Source: CAYLLN01 sp033762315 (lineage in GTDB: Bacteria; Planctomycetota; Planctomycetia; Pirellulales; Pirellulaceae). Taken from it: DNA of 64,000 bases. Each line of letters starts with the position of its first letter. Position 1 is the stretch's first letter. Location: assembly GCA_033762315.1 (NCBI GenBank), contig JANRLS010000126.1:5980-69979 (forward strand), written 5' to 3'. Below, piece after piece: positions 34,001 to 42,567 of this stretch. Both the position numbers and the translations under genes were made by a program. The notes under the pieces are model-generated. The model ran no database searches. It was not told the origin of the DNA and saw nothing but the letters and a program-made list of their open reading frames with translations.

Positions 34001-34688
34001 TCAGGCCGTCGCTGGCCGACAAATTCGGATGGACGTTCACCTTCACCCCCGCTTCGGGGATGCGAATCGTCCAGCGATTGACCGGGGCCTGCGGGGCGTC
34101 GAATTGCACGCTGTTCGTGCCGGGAGCCTTACTGAAGGCTTTGCTGTACTCAAGCGCGAGCACCACCCGCTCGGCCCCTTTCCCCTTTTTCTCCAGCAGC
34201 AGCTTGTAGCCGGTTTCGGGGGAATACAGAATCCGCGCCGGCGTGGTGCCAATGGTTGCCGAGCGGATCGCCGCGTCGCACAGACGCAGCGGCACTTCGT
34301 GCCACCCTTCGGTCAACACTTCGATCGACAGTTTCGCTTCGACGTTCATAACGTCCTTGCTCACCGTCGCCGTGCTGTCGATTTCGGCGATCAGCGCCCC
34401 GATCGGGGGCTTGTAGTCTTCGATTTTCTTGGCGGCATCGCGGGCCGCTTTCCAAAGCTCTTGAAATTTCTCGTAGGGGACAAAGACCCCGCGCCCCTCT
34501 TTCTCGAAGAGCGCCCGGAGCTTGGCGAAGGGGATGTAGATCGTTTGCTCGCGCAGCGGTTGACCTTCGGCGGCGGCGATTTGCTCCGGCGTCGGCTCGG
34601 GGGGACGCGGTCCCTCCTGAGCGCTAGCCAGAGGCGCGAGACCAAACAAGACGAAGAGCGGCAGCCACTTGTGCCCGTTGCTAGGCAT
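31083..34688 (-). CDS. Large exported membrane protein (1201 residues), single-module relative of the downstream giant
   Basis: Starts at ATG 34688 with AGGGGA about seven bases upstream; the earlier frame extension lacks conservation. Signal peptide ends LASAQ (24). Residues 45-80 hold PLREQTIYIPFAKLRALF and FVPYEKFQELWKAA, the same motif pair that opens both modules of the 2676-residue protein. Then come beta-rich repeats (LSIEVLTEGWHEVPLRLCD, SATIG). Membrane helices occupy about 1058-1139, followed by a Pro-rich cytosolic tail. The stop overlaps the next start by 8 bases (ATGGCTAA), so translation is coupled. Surface scaffold or envelope complex is inferred; no catalytic motif is seen. 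Confidence 0.88.
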   Translation of the reverse strand: MPSNGHKWLPLFVLFGLAPLASAQEGPRPPEPTPEQIAAAEGQPLREQTIYIPFAKLRALFEKEGRGVFVPYEKFQELWKAARDAAKKIEDYKPPIGALIAEIDSTATVSKDVMNVEAKLSIEVLTEGWHEVPLRLCDAAIRSATIGTTPARILYSPETGYKLLLEKKGKGAERVVLALEYSKAFSKAPGTNSVQFDAPQAPVNRWTIRIPEAGVKVNVHPNLSASDGLTEMKPDEKPPAEAAKETLVRAFVGAAEQVRIDWTAKAEGAAGLAALATVQARQDVVIDEGVIRTRAVLTYEITRADVTQLVIEVPNDNTNIVNVFDPNVQKWEKKAEGPLQTITVTLYQPTRGTQNIALELEKFAGDKEMPQEMMNAELKMPVIRAVQVGNAGALTNVGRQQGVVVVRLGTALRGEVTSRTGLLQIDPADLPAPYAGQPWTYAYRYAALPFDLTVSIEKLLPQIEVEELVETYVEPSQITTNLLAILNIQRAGVFQVTLDVPEGYEIRAVQGREVAGAAAAQVDSHRLEEVDVALDPAKPNDKVKQKTKLIVNFARKALGKVGLWIELQRRADDPNLLAPTGKESDIKLPLPRVNPQSVARAAGRMIVYAPEALRLVPAETKGLRTISVGEALQGLESTRAGRFPGLAQLVAYAYTGEPASLLVKAQRRTPFIEVRQLLTVHVESGVVKYAATFFFDIRYSSVKLLRIDVPTALADRIQDESPNMHKAPMTPQPEVKSGYLAWQITGDGELLGSQVARFTWEKELGELPVGKGVAIDIPQLRPAGDRRWGQIAASKAETIEIDIDGKLDGLRQIDPQRDLHPGSEVAGIARAFEFHADDWSLALLATRYDLEAVKRTSIDRGLVRMVVTRGGQVAVQALYRLRSAQQRIAIVLPGVDPASADSTSRALDAQALRINNQSVPLEKDQKQFFIPLVGHSASDDVLVEIRYTVEGTAANLELPQFVDNPAVQQVYLAAYLPEERTLLGVRGPWTDETSSTFIDRRWRPAAPDDNTLLHQVRGGVANCETAGDNFPTDGTRYLFSALRPDAGPDGALKLTALHRNVVHVGVFLLVAIVGLVLTPRPIGERLWFLAGLVVLLVLLAVFAPALASAVLGDALRYALLLVLLVWLVRFLAWALPKVVQWISTRPASAARSATVAVAVAAAPSATPPPPPTPPAAVAGESPFQSPPAVPPSGQEGGPSNG

Positions 34689-35038
34689 GGAAGCATCCCC
34701 TGTGGAGCGAAATGGCGGGGCATTCCCGCCGCGAAAGCTGATCCCCAATCGGCGTGCGATATTCCCACCCTCCGTGGCGAAACGGCCCGCCAACGTCCGC
34801 CAGCGAACGGGCGGACTTCGAGACTGGTAGGTTAGACGATTTACCACCCCGTTATGTTCTCGGCGACCCAAAATCGCTGTAACGGCTTTGTAAATCTAGC
34901 TTTCGGGCGACTGACAGCGGGCAGTATTGCCGCAGCCGCGCCCCGTTTCCCCCGCGGGGCGGCAAGTGGTAGATTGCAGTCGCCACGGCCGGAAAAAACG
35001 AATTGTCCGGCCCTTTCCGCATCTTCCGGCGATTTCCC
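34689..35038. other. Intergenic region between divergent genes, 350 bases
   Basis: Should contain the promoters for the giant-gene operon (minus) and folD (plus). I see no convincing -35/-10 pair, open frame or RNA gene. Confidence 0.4.
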
Positions 35039-35917
35039 TTGCCCGCCCAAATTCTCGACGGCAAAGTCCTGGCCACCACCCTCGAAGCCGAATTGGCCGA
35101 GGAAGTCGCTGATTTTGTCCAAAACAACGGCCAGGCCCCCGCACTCGCCGCGGTGCTCGTCGGCGACGATCCCGCCAGCGCGATTTACGTCAAGAACAAG
35201 CGGCTGGCGTGCGAGCGGGTCGGCATCGAAAGCCACCTGCATCGGCTCGCTTCCTCGACCACCGAAGAGGAGCTACTGGAACTGATCGCCACGCTCAATA
35301 GCGACGACGAAGTGAGCGGCATCCTGGTGCAATTGCCGTTGCCGACGCAAATTCGCGAGGCACGCATTCTGGACGCGGTGCATCCCTTCAAGGATGTCGA
35401 TTGCTTCCACCCGGAGAATGTCGGCCTGATGGTGCAGGGGCGGCCGCGGTATTTACCTTGCACGCCGCATGGCTGCCTGCAGGTTCTGCATCGCTATGGA
35501 TTGGCGGTGAGTGGCAAGCACGCGGTGGTCGTGGGGCGGAGCGAGATCGTTGGCAAGCCGATCGCCGCGCTGCTGGCCCAGAAAGATTCGCACCTGGGTC
35601 CCGCCGCATGCAATGCCACGGTGACCCTCTGTCATAGCAAAACGGCCGGCCTGGCCGAGATCTGCCGCCAGGCGGATGTGCTCGTGGCCGCGATTGGCCG
35701 GCCCCGGTTCATCACGGCCGAGATGGTTCGCCCCGGCGCGGTGGTGCTCGATGTCGGCATTAACCGCACCGAAACAGGGCTGGCTGGCGATGTCGATTTT
35801 GATCGTGTCAAGGAAATCGCCGCGGCGATCACTCCCGTGCCGAAAGGGATCGGCCCGATGACGATCACCATGTTGCTATACAACACGCTCGCCGCGGCAC
35901 GGGCGCAGCTGGCGTGA
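35039..35917 (+). CDS. folD: Bifunctional methylenetetrahydrofolate dehydrogenase/cyclohydrolase FolD
   Basis: 292 residues from TTG 35039, chosen because (M)PAQILDGKVLA fits the usual FolD start; TTG 35003 would add 12 residues, and no ATG is available. The catalytic segment is DPASAIYVKNKRLACERVGI with the Tyr-x3-Lys pair (Y and K), then GILVQLPLP, KDVDCFHPENVG and CTPHGCLQVL. The NADP fold is VVVGRSEIVGKPIAALL and VLDVGINRT, with the end ITPVPKGIGPMTITMLLYNT. The enzyme interconverts 5,10-methylene- and 10-formyl-THF in the cytosol. A short extra segment near QKDSHLGPAACNATVT lengthens the loop. Convergent with the Zn peptidase, 5 bases apart. Confidence 0.96.
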   Translation: MPAQILDGKVLATTLEAELAEEVADFVQNNGQAPALAAVLVGDDPASAIYVKNKRLACERVGIESHLHRLASSTTEEELLELIATLNSDDEVSGILVQLPLPTQIREARILDAVHPFKDVDCFHPENVGLMVQGRPRYLPCTPHGCLQVLHRYGLAVSGKHAVVVGRSEIVGKPIAALLAQKDSHLGPAACNATVTLCHSKTAGLAEICRQADVLVAAIGRPRFITAEMVRPGAVVLDVGINRTETGLAGDVDFDRVKEIAAAITPVPKGIGPMTITMLLYNTLAAARAQLA

Positions 35918-35922
35918 AGGCT

Positions 35923-36615
35923 TCAACTGCGCCGCTGCTGGGCGGCGAAGCGGGAGATGTAGTACAGCAGCGTCAGCACGGCCTGCAACGCGCCGGCGAC
36001 GTAAGTCAGCGCCGCGGCATTGAGGACACTTTTCACCGGTCCCAGCTCTTCGTGATCGACGATCCCTTGCTCGACGAGCAGCGTCTTCGCCCGCGAACTG
36101 GCGTTGAATTCGCAGGGCAGATTCACCAGTTGGAAGAACACCACGCCACTGAAGACAATAATGCCCACCAGCAGCAACCAAGACTGGTTCATCAGCAAAC
36201 CGAGCAAGCACAGCATCAGGCCGGCATTTGAGCCAAAGCTGGCCGCCGGCACGGCAAAATTGCGAACGATGAGCGGCAAATAGCCGGTGGCGTCTTGCAG
36301 GGCGTGTCCCGCTTCATGCGCGGCGATGCCCACTGCGGCGAGCGAACGGCCGTGATAGACATCCTGGCTCAGGCGGAGCACTTTCGCGCTCGGATCGTAA
36401 TGATCCGAGAGATGCCCCGGTACCGACTCGATTTCGACATTGGTCAGGCCGGTGGCATCGAGAATTCGCCGCGCAGCGCCAAAGCCACTCATCCGAGCCG
36501 GCACTTGCGAGCCGCGAGTATATGCCGAGTTGACCATCGCCTGCGCGACAAACGACAGAATCAGCGCCGGCGCGGTGAACAGGAGCAGTTCAAAGTTGTA
36601 AGGTGTAAAAAGCAT
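35923..36615 (-). CDS. Integral-membrane zinc metallopeptidase, YugP family
   Basis: 230 residues from ATG 36615. Starts with a membrane helix (YNFELLLFTAPALILSF). The zinc site is GIAAHEAGHALQDATGY (HExxH type), following the family signature SDHYDPSAKVLRLSQDVYHG. Two more membrane helices follow the active site (LMLCLLGLLMNQSWLLLVGI), with the third ligand expected in NLPCEFNASSRAK. The end has a further helix and a short basic tail. Members of this family (Zn_peptidase_2) are broad bacterial membrane peptidases of unknown substrate. Upstream in-frame extension lacks conservation and was not used. Confidence 0.93.
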   Translation of the reverse strand: MLFTPYNFELLLFTAPALILSFVAQAMVNSAYTRGSQVPARMSGFGAARRILDATGLTNVEIESVPGHLSDHYDPSAKVLRLSQDVYHGRSLAAVGIAAHEAGHALQDATGYLPLIVRNFAVPAASFGSNAGLMLCLLGLLMNQSWLLLVGIIVFSGVVFFQLVNLPCEFNASSRAKTLLVEQGIVDHEELGPVKSVLNAAALTYVAGALQAVLTLLYYISRFAAQQRRS

Positions 36616-36783
36616 CGACTTAGCGGTGATTCGCCGACTGGCGGCCAAACTTGGCAGCGCGTGTGAAATCCTGGGTAGTGTTCGAGTTGGCAGTCTGAAG
36701 AGACGCCCTACAGCAGAGCAATCAGCGTACCGAACCGGTCGCAATGCGGTGCAAAATTGCCGAAGTCCCATCTAGCAAACGAC

Positions 36784-37131
36784 TTACGATGCTTCCCGCA
36801 CAATATCGCCTTGCGGGTTCATGACACCGATGCCGGTTCCCTCGACCAGCCTGAAGGCTTCGGCCAGCGATTCGCGATTGGTCACCGCGACGTAGCGGCG
36901 ACCAGACAGCGTGGCGAGGCGGCTCACCCCTGCGGGGAGAGTGGCCGAGGTTTCAACCGCGATCAACATTTCGCCGCTAATGAGGTCCGGCAGTCCCCCC
37001 AAGGGAATGGACGCGCCATAGCGGGCGGCTAAGCGGCGGACGGTGGCGGTATGAGCCTTGTTCGACACAAATTGCGGGGAAAGCAGCCGGGGCGCGCGAA
37101 GTCGGTTGTTAGTGCGGCAGGTGGCGCGCAA
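36784..37131 (-). CDS. Small protein of unknown function
   Basis: 115 residues if TTG 37131 is used; an alternative GTG 37068 would give 94 residues beginning (M)SNKAHTATVRRLAARYG. No ATG start exists. The part after that GTG (RYGASIPLGGLPDLISGEM, then SLAEAFRLVEGTGIGVMN) reads like a folded alpha/beta domain, not random sequence. I do not recognise the family. No ribosome site is clear, so the start is uncertain. It lies upstream of the Zn peptidase on the same strand, 168 bases away. It could be a decayed or truncated gene; confidence that it is expressed is modest. Confidence 0.45.
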   Translation of the reverse strand: MRATCRTNNRLRAPRLLSPQFVSNKAHTATVRRLAARYGASIPLGGLPDLISGEMLIAVETSATLPAGVSRLATLSGRRYVAVTNRESLAEAFRLVEGTGIGVMNPQGDIVREAS

Positions 37132-37193
37132 CTACCTCTATGGTGGAGGTATCGTCCGCCAGCGTACCGATTCTTCGCCGGAATGCGGGTGTC

Positions 37194-37240
37194 CGCAGAC
37201 ATTCATTAGTCTGCGAACAATAACCCCTCTAAATGGGGCT
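37194..37240 (-). terminator. Hairpins after the sugar-isomerase-like gene
   Basis: Read on the minus strand, a short CCCC-GGGG stem followed by a T-rich stretch lies after the stop at 37265, and next a perfect 7-bp inverted repeat (CGCAGAC/GTCTGCG, 37194-37200 and 37209-37215, loop 8). Position fits a terminator; the T-run is not continuous. Confidence 0.4.
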
Positions 37241-37264
37241 ATCGAATTCACCCTTCAGAGTAGT

Positions 37265-38047
37265 TTATAGATTCCGCAGGAACCGGACGGCCTGGGCGAT
37301 TTCCCCGCTAGGATCGCTGGCGTCACGCCGTTCCACGGTGATGTAGCCCCGGTATTGCTGCTCTTCGAGGATCGCCAGCAGCTCGGGAAACTCCGCCCCG
37401 CCGCGGCCGAGCGCGGTTTCGATCCCCCGGCGCAGCTCCAAATCGCGCGTGGCATCGGTCGCGTGCATATGCAGCACCTGAGCCGCCAGTTCGCGCATCG
37501 CGGCGGCTGGCGAATGCCCGTGCAAAATCAGTTGTGCCGGGTTGAAATCGATCCCCAGCGATCCGGTAGGCAAGCGGCTGAGCAACTTCGCCACCGCAGA
37601 ACCGCTATCGGGGCCGGTTTCCGCCGCCAAAAGTGCGCCGACCTTTTGACCGTGCCGCCCCAAGTCGGCCAGCGCGGCGAGGAGCGTTTCCCATGCGGAA
37701 GAATCGGCTTCGTCGGGAAGCGGGCCCAGCTGATTGACAACGACGCCGCACCCCAGATCGTAGGCCATCCGCATCGCCTGGCGGGTCGCTTCCAGGCGGC
37801 GGTCGAGGTCGTCCAGCACGTGATAGCCGCGGCGGGTGCGAAAACTGACCGCGCTAACCCGCAAATTCAGATCATCCATCATTTTCCGAATCTGTCGCAC
37901 CCCGGTATGCGAGAGCGTTTCGGGGCGAATCTCGCCGCGGGCGTCGATTTCGACCGCGTCGGCTCCCAGTTGGCGGGCCGTAAGCAAGGCTTTCGGAAAG
38001 GGGAGCCGCAGGCTCGCCAACTGGATGCCAATTTTGATTTGCAGCAC
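37265..38047 (-). CDS. Sugar phosphate isomerase/epimerase-like protein (AP endonuclease 2 family)
   Basis: 260 residues from GTG 38047. The sequence follows the xylose-isomerase-like TIM-barrel pattern: IGIQLASLRLPFPKALLTA at the first strand, GADAVEIDARGEI at the second, GCGVVVNQLGPLPD and LLAAETGPDSG near the metal side, GIDFNPAQLILHG, then VLHMHATDATRD and YITVERRD at the end. The conserved Glu, Asp and His residues of the metal site are present in the right order. Such enzymes isomerise or epimerise keto- or inositol-type sugars in the cytosol. Starts 37 bases from a divergent secreted-protein gene, so both may share a promoter region. Substrate unknown. Confidence 0.85.
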   Translation of the reverse strand: MLQIKIGIQLASLRLPFPKALLTARQLGADAVEIDARGEIRPETLSHTGVRQIRKMMDDLNLRVSAVSFRTRRGYHVLDDLDRRLEATRQAMRMAYDLGCGVVVNQLGPLPDEADSSAWETLLAALADLGRHGQKVGALLAAETGPDSGSAVAKLLSRLPTGSLGIDFNPAQLILHGHSPAAAMRELAAQVLHMHATDATRDLELRRGIETALGRGGAEFPELLAILEEQQYRGYITVERRDASDPSGEIAQAVRFLRNL

Positions 38048-38084
38048 TGCCCACTCGCCCCGCTAGCGGACCACAACCAGCGTC

Positions 38085-40673
38085 ATGTACGTCCCCCTCA
38101 TCTTAACGATTCTGGCGGTTTCGCCCAGCGCGGGGGGCACGCCCAAATTGGCCGAGGGCCTCACCTACCGCTGCGACTTCGGCCCCCCTGCCGACCGCAA
38201 CTTCGATGGCTGGCCCGATGGCTGGACGCGCCGCCGCGGGCCGGGAATGCCGGACTATGTCCGCGTGGCGATTGCCGACGATGCCGAGCTGCCCGCCGAT
38301 GCGGGGCGCGCCTTGCGGATTGAGTTGGACGGGGGCGGCGCGCAGGTACACACTCCCCCCGTGGCCATCGACCGGCAATTCAGCTTTCTGGCTACCGCTC
38401 GCTTGCGCACGGCCGGGTTGCATGAAGACTCCGCCGTGCTCTCGCTCGTGTTTCTGGACGAGGCCGGCCTGCCGCTGGCGACTCATTCCGCCCCGCCGAT
38501 CACCGGCACCAACCCGTGGCGCGAGATTCAGATTGGCCCGGTCTCGATCAGCGATCCGCGCGCCACCCGGGCGCAATTGGTGCTGCGGGTTGCTCCGCGC
38601 GGCGACCGCGAGGATCTGAACGGAACGGTCGCGCTCGCCGAGGTGCGACTGCGGCAATTGCCCCGCATGACGCTGCGCGCCGACCAGCCGACGCATGTCT
38701 ATGTAGGAATCGATCCCGCCACGGTGCGGTGCGAGGTTTCCGGCATCGAGCTGACGCGCGCCGCGATCCGCTTTGAACTGCTGGATTGGCGGGGAGCGCG
38801 ACTGGCCGCGACCGAGGTTCCCCTGATCGGCTCGATCTCTGGCGGCGGCGCTTTCACTGGCACCGCGACTTGGCACTTGCCGCCAGGCGACTTCGGCTGG
38901 TACGAAGTGCGGGCCGTGCTGGTCGGCGAGCAACCGGTGGAGCTCACGCGCACCGTTTCGTTGGCCCGCATGCGTCCGCTCCCTCCATCGCCCCGGAGCG
39001 AATTTGGCTGGACGCTCCGAAGCGAGCGCGAGCCGCTTCCCGCCGCGGAGCTCTCGCGCTTGCTCGGCCAATCGGGCGCGCGGTGGGTCAAGCTGCCGGT
39101 TTGGTACGACCCGGCCGACGGCGCGCGAGGGGACGAAATCGCCTCGTTTGCCGAGCAGCTCAGTTTGCAGGGAATCGAAATGGTCGGCATTCTGGATCAA
39201 CCGCCGGCCGAGTTGCGGGCCGCGTTTCGCGAGCCAGGACGGCTGCCGGTGGCTTCGGTGCTGATCGAGCCCGCGCTGTGGAAGCCGACCGTCAGCCCGG
39301 CGCTGACGCGGTTATCGCTCAAAGTCCGCTGGTGGCAATTGGGAGACGATGCCGACGCCAGCTATTTGGGTTTTCCCGATTTGCCCGCCAAGATCGGCGA
39401 GATCAAGCAGCAGCTCGAGGAATTCGGCCAGGAAGTGCGACTGGGGATCGGCTGGCGATGGCACTACGCGCCCCCCGAAGCCCCCGCGCCGCCTTGGAGC
39501 TACTTGTCTTACGCCGCGGACCCGCCTTTTACTGCCGACGAGCTGGCGGCGTATCTGGGGGGCCCGGCGGCCGCGCCATCGGCAACGCCGCGGTGGATTG
39601 TGCAGCCTCCGCTGCCGGCCAGTCAGTACAGCCTGCCGACGCGCGTGCGCGATCTCGTCGGCCGGATGTTGGCCGCCAAGATTCATGGCGCGGCCGCGGT
39701 GTTTGTTCCCGAGCCATTTCATGAGGATCGGGGCTTGATGAACGCCGACGGCACGCCCGGGCCGCTCTTTCTGCCGTGGCGAACGACCGCCCGCCTGATC
39801 GGCGGGACCGAGTATTTGGGTCAATTGACGCTTCCTGGTGGCAGCATCAACCAGGTGTTTGCCCAGGGGGACTCGGCCGTGATGGTTATTTGGAACGACC
39901 AGCCGACGCGCGAGCACCTGAGTCTGGGAACGCCGGTGGAATTGCTCGACGCCTGGGGGCGTTCGCTGCCAATCGCCGCGACCGCGGGGGAAGGCCCGCC
40001 GGGGCAAGCGATCGAGGTCGGTCCGCTGCCGACGTTCGTCACCGGCCTTTCGGCCCCGGTTCTCCGCTGGCAAATCGCCCTGGGCTTCGCCAATCCGCGG
40101 CTGGCAAGCGTCTTTGGTCGCGAGCAGAGCCTGGGGCTCGTGCTGCAAAATTCGTTTGGCCAGGGGCTGGGAGGTGAATTGACCCTGGTGCCGCCGCGCA
40201 GCTGGTCGCACGACAGCCGCCCGCTGCGCTTCAAGCTGAACGACGGCGAGTCGCTCACGCTCCCCATCGCCTTCGCCTTGCAGCCCGATGCCAATAGCGG
40301 CCCGCAACCGGTGCGGCTCGATTTTGAGCTGGCGGCAGGGCAGAACTATCGCTTCAGCGTCTATCGGACGCTGCAACTGGGGCTCGACGACGTGCAAATC
40401 GAGCTCGCGACGCGTCTCCGCGAGGATGGATCGCTCCTCGTCGAGCAACGGCTGACGAATCTTGCCGACCAGCCGGTGAGTTTTCAATGCACGTTGTTTC
40501 CTCCTGGACGGCGGCGCGAAACGCGGCAAGTGATCAATCAGGAGCGGGGTCAGAATGTGCTGACGTTCGTGCTCCCCGACGGCGCGGCATTGCTCGGCCA
40601 AAAACTGTGGCTACGGGCGGAAGAAATCAGCGGCGAGCGCGTGCTCAATAGCACCGTCACCGCCGAGCGGTGA
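38085..40673 (+). CDS. Large secreted protein, glycosidase-like layout, function unknown
   Basis: 862 residues from ATG 38085, with a hydrophobic N-terminal signal (YVPLILTILAVSPSAGG). Residues about 25-200 look like a carbohydrate-binding beta sandwich (DGWPDGWTRRRGPG, FSFLATARLR). The centre, about 300-570, alternates helices and strands as in a TIM barrel, with GARWVKLPVWYDP, VSVLIEPALWKP and LRVRWWQLGDDADASY-like positions that could include acidic catalytic residues. The last 270 residues are beta-rich. No named glycoside-hydrolase family is recognisable. Divergent to the sugar-isomerase-like gene, which would fit sugar use; inference. Confidence 0.8.
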   Translation: MYVPLILTILAVSPSAGGTPKLAEGLTYRCDFGPPADRNFDGWPDGWTRRRGPGMPDYVRVAIADDAELPADAGRALRIELDGGGAQVHTPPVAIDRQFSFLATARLRTAGLHEDSAVLSLVFLDEAGLPLATHSAPPITGTNPWREIQIGPVSISDPRATRAQLVLRVAPRGDREDLNGTVALAEVRLRQLPRMTLRADQPTHVYVGIDPATVRCEVSGIELTRAAIRFELLDWRGARLAATEVPLIGSISGGGAFTGTATWHLPPGDFGWYEVRAVLVGEQPVELTRTVSLARMRPLPPSPRSEFGWTLRSEREPLPAAELSRLLGQSGARWVKLPVWYDPADGARGDEIASFAEQLSLQGIEMVGILDQPPAELRAAFREPGRLPVASVLIEPALWKPTVSPALTRLSLKVRWWQLGDDADASYLGFPDLPAKIGEIKQQLEEFGQEVRLGIGWRWHYAPPEAPAPPWSYLSYAADPPFTADELAAYLGGPAAAPSATPRWIVQPPLPASQYSLPTRVRDLVGRMLAAKIHGAAAVFVPEPFHEDRGLMNADGTPGPLFLPWRTTARLIGGTEYLGQLTLPGGSINQVFAQGDSAVMVIWNDQPTREHLSLGTPVELLDAWGRSLPIAATAGEGPPGQAIEVGPLPTFVTGLSAPVLRWQIALGFANPRLASVFGREQSLGLVLQNSFGQGLGGELTLVPPRSWSHDSRPLRFKLNDGESLTLPIAFALQPDANSGPQPVRLDFELAAGQNYRFSVYRTLQLGLDDVQIELATRLREDGSLLVEQRLTNLADQPVSFQCTLFPPGRRRETRQVINQERGQNVLTFVLPDGAALLGQKLWLRAEEISGERVLNSTVTAER

Positions 40674-40711
40674 GGCTATTGGTCCGTAAAGACGAAGATT
40701 TCGGGTGCCAC

Positions 40712-40777
40712 GCCCACGGGACGTGGGCATCTGCTTACGCAAGATCAGCACGCACCCAACCCGAAGAATCTGGTTTG
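40712..40777. repeat. Dispersed intergenic repeat with hairpin, copy 2
   Basis: A perfect stem GCCCACG-gga-CGTGGGC (40712-40728) and, 27 bases on, a 22-base segment (40756-40777) identical to 10875-10896. The copy lies between convergent genes ending at 40673 and 40786. Confidence 0.65.
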
Positions 40778-40785
40778 GAGGAGCT

Positions 40786-42567
40786 TTAGTCGCTCAGACG
40801 GCGCAGCTCAACCGCTTTGATTTCCCCCACCTGCGAGCCGGGCTTGCTCAGCGCACGAATGTCGAGCGTCGTCTTGCCGGCGGGGAGCGTGAACGTGCCG
40901 CAGAGGTGCCGGCCCCAGCGCCGCTCGGGGGCTTCCTTGCGGCCGATGCGATCGGGCATGGGAACGAGTGGTGCATCCTCGGCTTTGGTCAGCGTTGTCT
41001 CGATGATTTGGCCGGCGGCGGAAATGGACAGGCACGCCCCCACGTCTGCTTCGGGAAGGGCATAGTGCAGGGTCACTTCATAGCGGCCGGGGGCGAGCAC
41101 GTCGATTTCCCAGCGGGGAAACGCCGCCGTGCTTGTCCAGTTGGCCACCCAATCATTGGCCCAGCCACTTTTGCCGAAGTAGCTGATGCCGGGTCTCGTA
41201 CCCGCCGGATCGGGCTGTAGGAGCGCTTCGTGGCCGGGGAGCGTGACCAGTGTCCAGTTTCCGCCCAGTTGCGTGGGGAGAAGGTCGAATCCCGAGCTCG
41301 TTACTTCCTTGTGGTGCGCCAGCCAGGCGGCTTGCAAGCGCGAAAGCTCCGCGGGCTGTTCGGCGGCCAAATTCTGCTTTTGATCCGGATCGGCACGCAT
41401 GTCGTACAGCTCCCATGGGCCGGCACCCGGTTTCACGGCCCGCCAGCGCGAGGTGCGGACCGCGCCCCCCTGACCGGCAGCCGTCCCCAAGTCGGTGAAG
41501 ATCATCCGCTCGTCGCGCCAGGCGGTTTGTTGTTTGGTCATCAGCGGCATGAGACTGCGGCCATCGATCAATCGGCTGGCGGCCGCGCGAGCCGGCAAGT
41601 CGCAAAGTTCCGCCAAGGTGGGAAGCATGTCGATATGCGCGGCGATTTCCTCGACCACCGTCCCCGCGGCAATCCTCGGGGGATAGCGCATGAAGCAGGC
41701 GGTCCGCACGCCCCCTTCGTGCGGACTTCCTTTGCGTCCCTTCATGTGCCCATTGAAGCGGTCGCTGTTGGGGCCATTGTCGGTCAGGAAAATGACGACG
41801 GTGCTATCGAGCGTGCCCGCCTCGCGGAGCGCGCCCAGCAGCCGGCCGATGTTCGCGTCGAGGTTTTCGCACATGCCGTAAATGCTGGCGAGCTCGTCGG
41901 AAAGCCCGCGCGCCTTGTGCCTGGCAAACTCGGCATCGGGCACCTGAAACGGGCTATGCGGCGCGTTGTAGGCGAGGTAGCAAAACCAGGGGCCGGGGCG
42001 CGCGGTGAATTCCAGCGCCGCGTCGGTGAGCGTATCGCTGATGTAGCCGGTTCGCGGCGTTGGCTCCGGTCCGGTCGAATCGGGTCTCGTGCGCTGGAGG
42101 ACCGGATCGAAATAGAGGTTCCAGTGCCCGCCGCAGAAGCCGAGGAATTCGTCGAACCCCTGGCCGCTCGGATGATGGGGCCAATTGGCTCCGTTGTGCC
42201 ATTTGCCGAAACAGCCGGTGCGATAGCCGGCCCCTTTTAAGAGCTCGGCAATGGTGACTTCCGACACGCGCATCGTTTCGGCCGCCCGTGTCACGCCATG
42301 CACGCCGGTTCGCAGGTGATAGCGGCCGGTCAGCAGACTAGCGCGGGTCGGAGCGCACAGCTTGCAAACATAAAACCGCTCGAGCCGCGCCCCTTCTTTC
42401 GCTAGCCGGTCGAGATGCGGCGTCGCGAGCACATCGTTCCCGTGGGAATGAACGTCCCCCCAGCCTTGATCGTCCGTCAGGATCAGGAGGATATTCGGCC
42501 GCTGGGCGGCGGAAGTTGAGCAAGCAGCGACGATGAGCAGGCAGGCAAGTGGCGGCAACGTGCGCAC
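40786..42567 (-). CDS. Secreted sulfatase with a C-terminal carbohydrate-binding-like domain
   Basis: 593 residues from GTG 42567 with GGAGG five bases upstream. Signal peptide ends STSAAQ. The catalytic domain starts with PNILLILTDDQGWGDVHSH (metal-binding Asp pair) and has the formylglycine motif CAPTRASLLTGR with Cys71, the residue that an FGE must oxidise. Later signatures: GCFGKWHNG, FLTDNGPNSD, KGRKGSPHEGGVRTA. From about 465 a separate beta-rich domain (WEIDVLAPGRYEVTLHYALP) looks like a carbohydrate-binding module. Such enzymes release sulfate from sulfated polysaccharides outside the cell. Many planctomycetes carry dozens. Substrate class not determinable here. Confidence 0.93.
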   Translation of the reverse strand: MRTLPPLACLLIVAACSTSAAQRPNILLILTDDQGWGDVHSHGNDVLATPHLDRLAKEGARLERFYVCKLCAPTRASLLTGRYHLRTGVHGVTRAAETMRVSEVTIAELLKGAGYRTGCFGKWHNGANWPHHPSGQGFDEFLGFCGGHWNLYFDPVLQRTRPDSTGPEPTPRTGYISDTLTDAALEFTARPGPWFCYLAYNAPHSPFQVPDAEFARHKARGLSDELASIYGMCENLDANIGRLLGALREAGTLDSTVVIFLTDNGPNSDRFNGHMKGRKGSPHEGGVRTACFMRYPPRIAAGTVVEEIAAHIDMLPTLAELCDLPARAAASRLIDGRSLMPLMTKQQTAWRDERMIFTDLGTAAGQGGAVRTSRWRAVKPGAGPWELYDMRADPDQKQNLAAEQPAELSRLQAAWLAHHKEVTSSGFDLLPTQLGGNWTLVTLPGHEALLQPDPAGTRPGISYFGKSGWANDWVANWTSTAAFPRWEIDVLAPGRYEVTLHYALPEADVGACLSISAAGQIIETTLTKAEDAPLVPMPDRIGRKEAPERRWGRHLCGTFTLPAGKTTLDIRALSKPGSQVGEIKAVELRRLSD

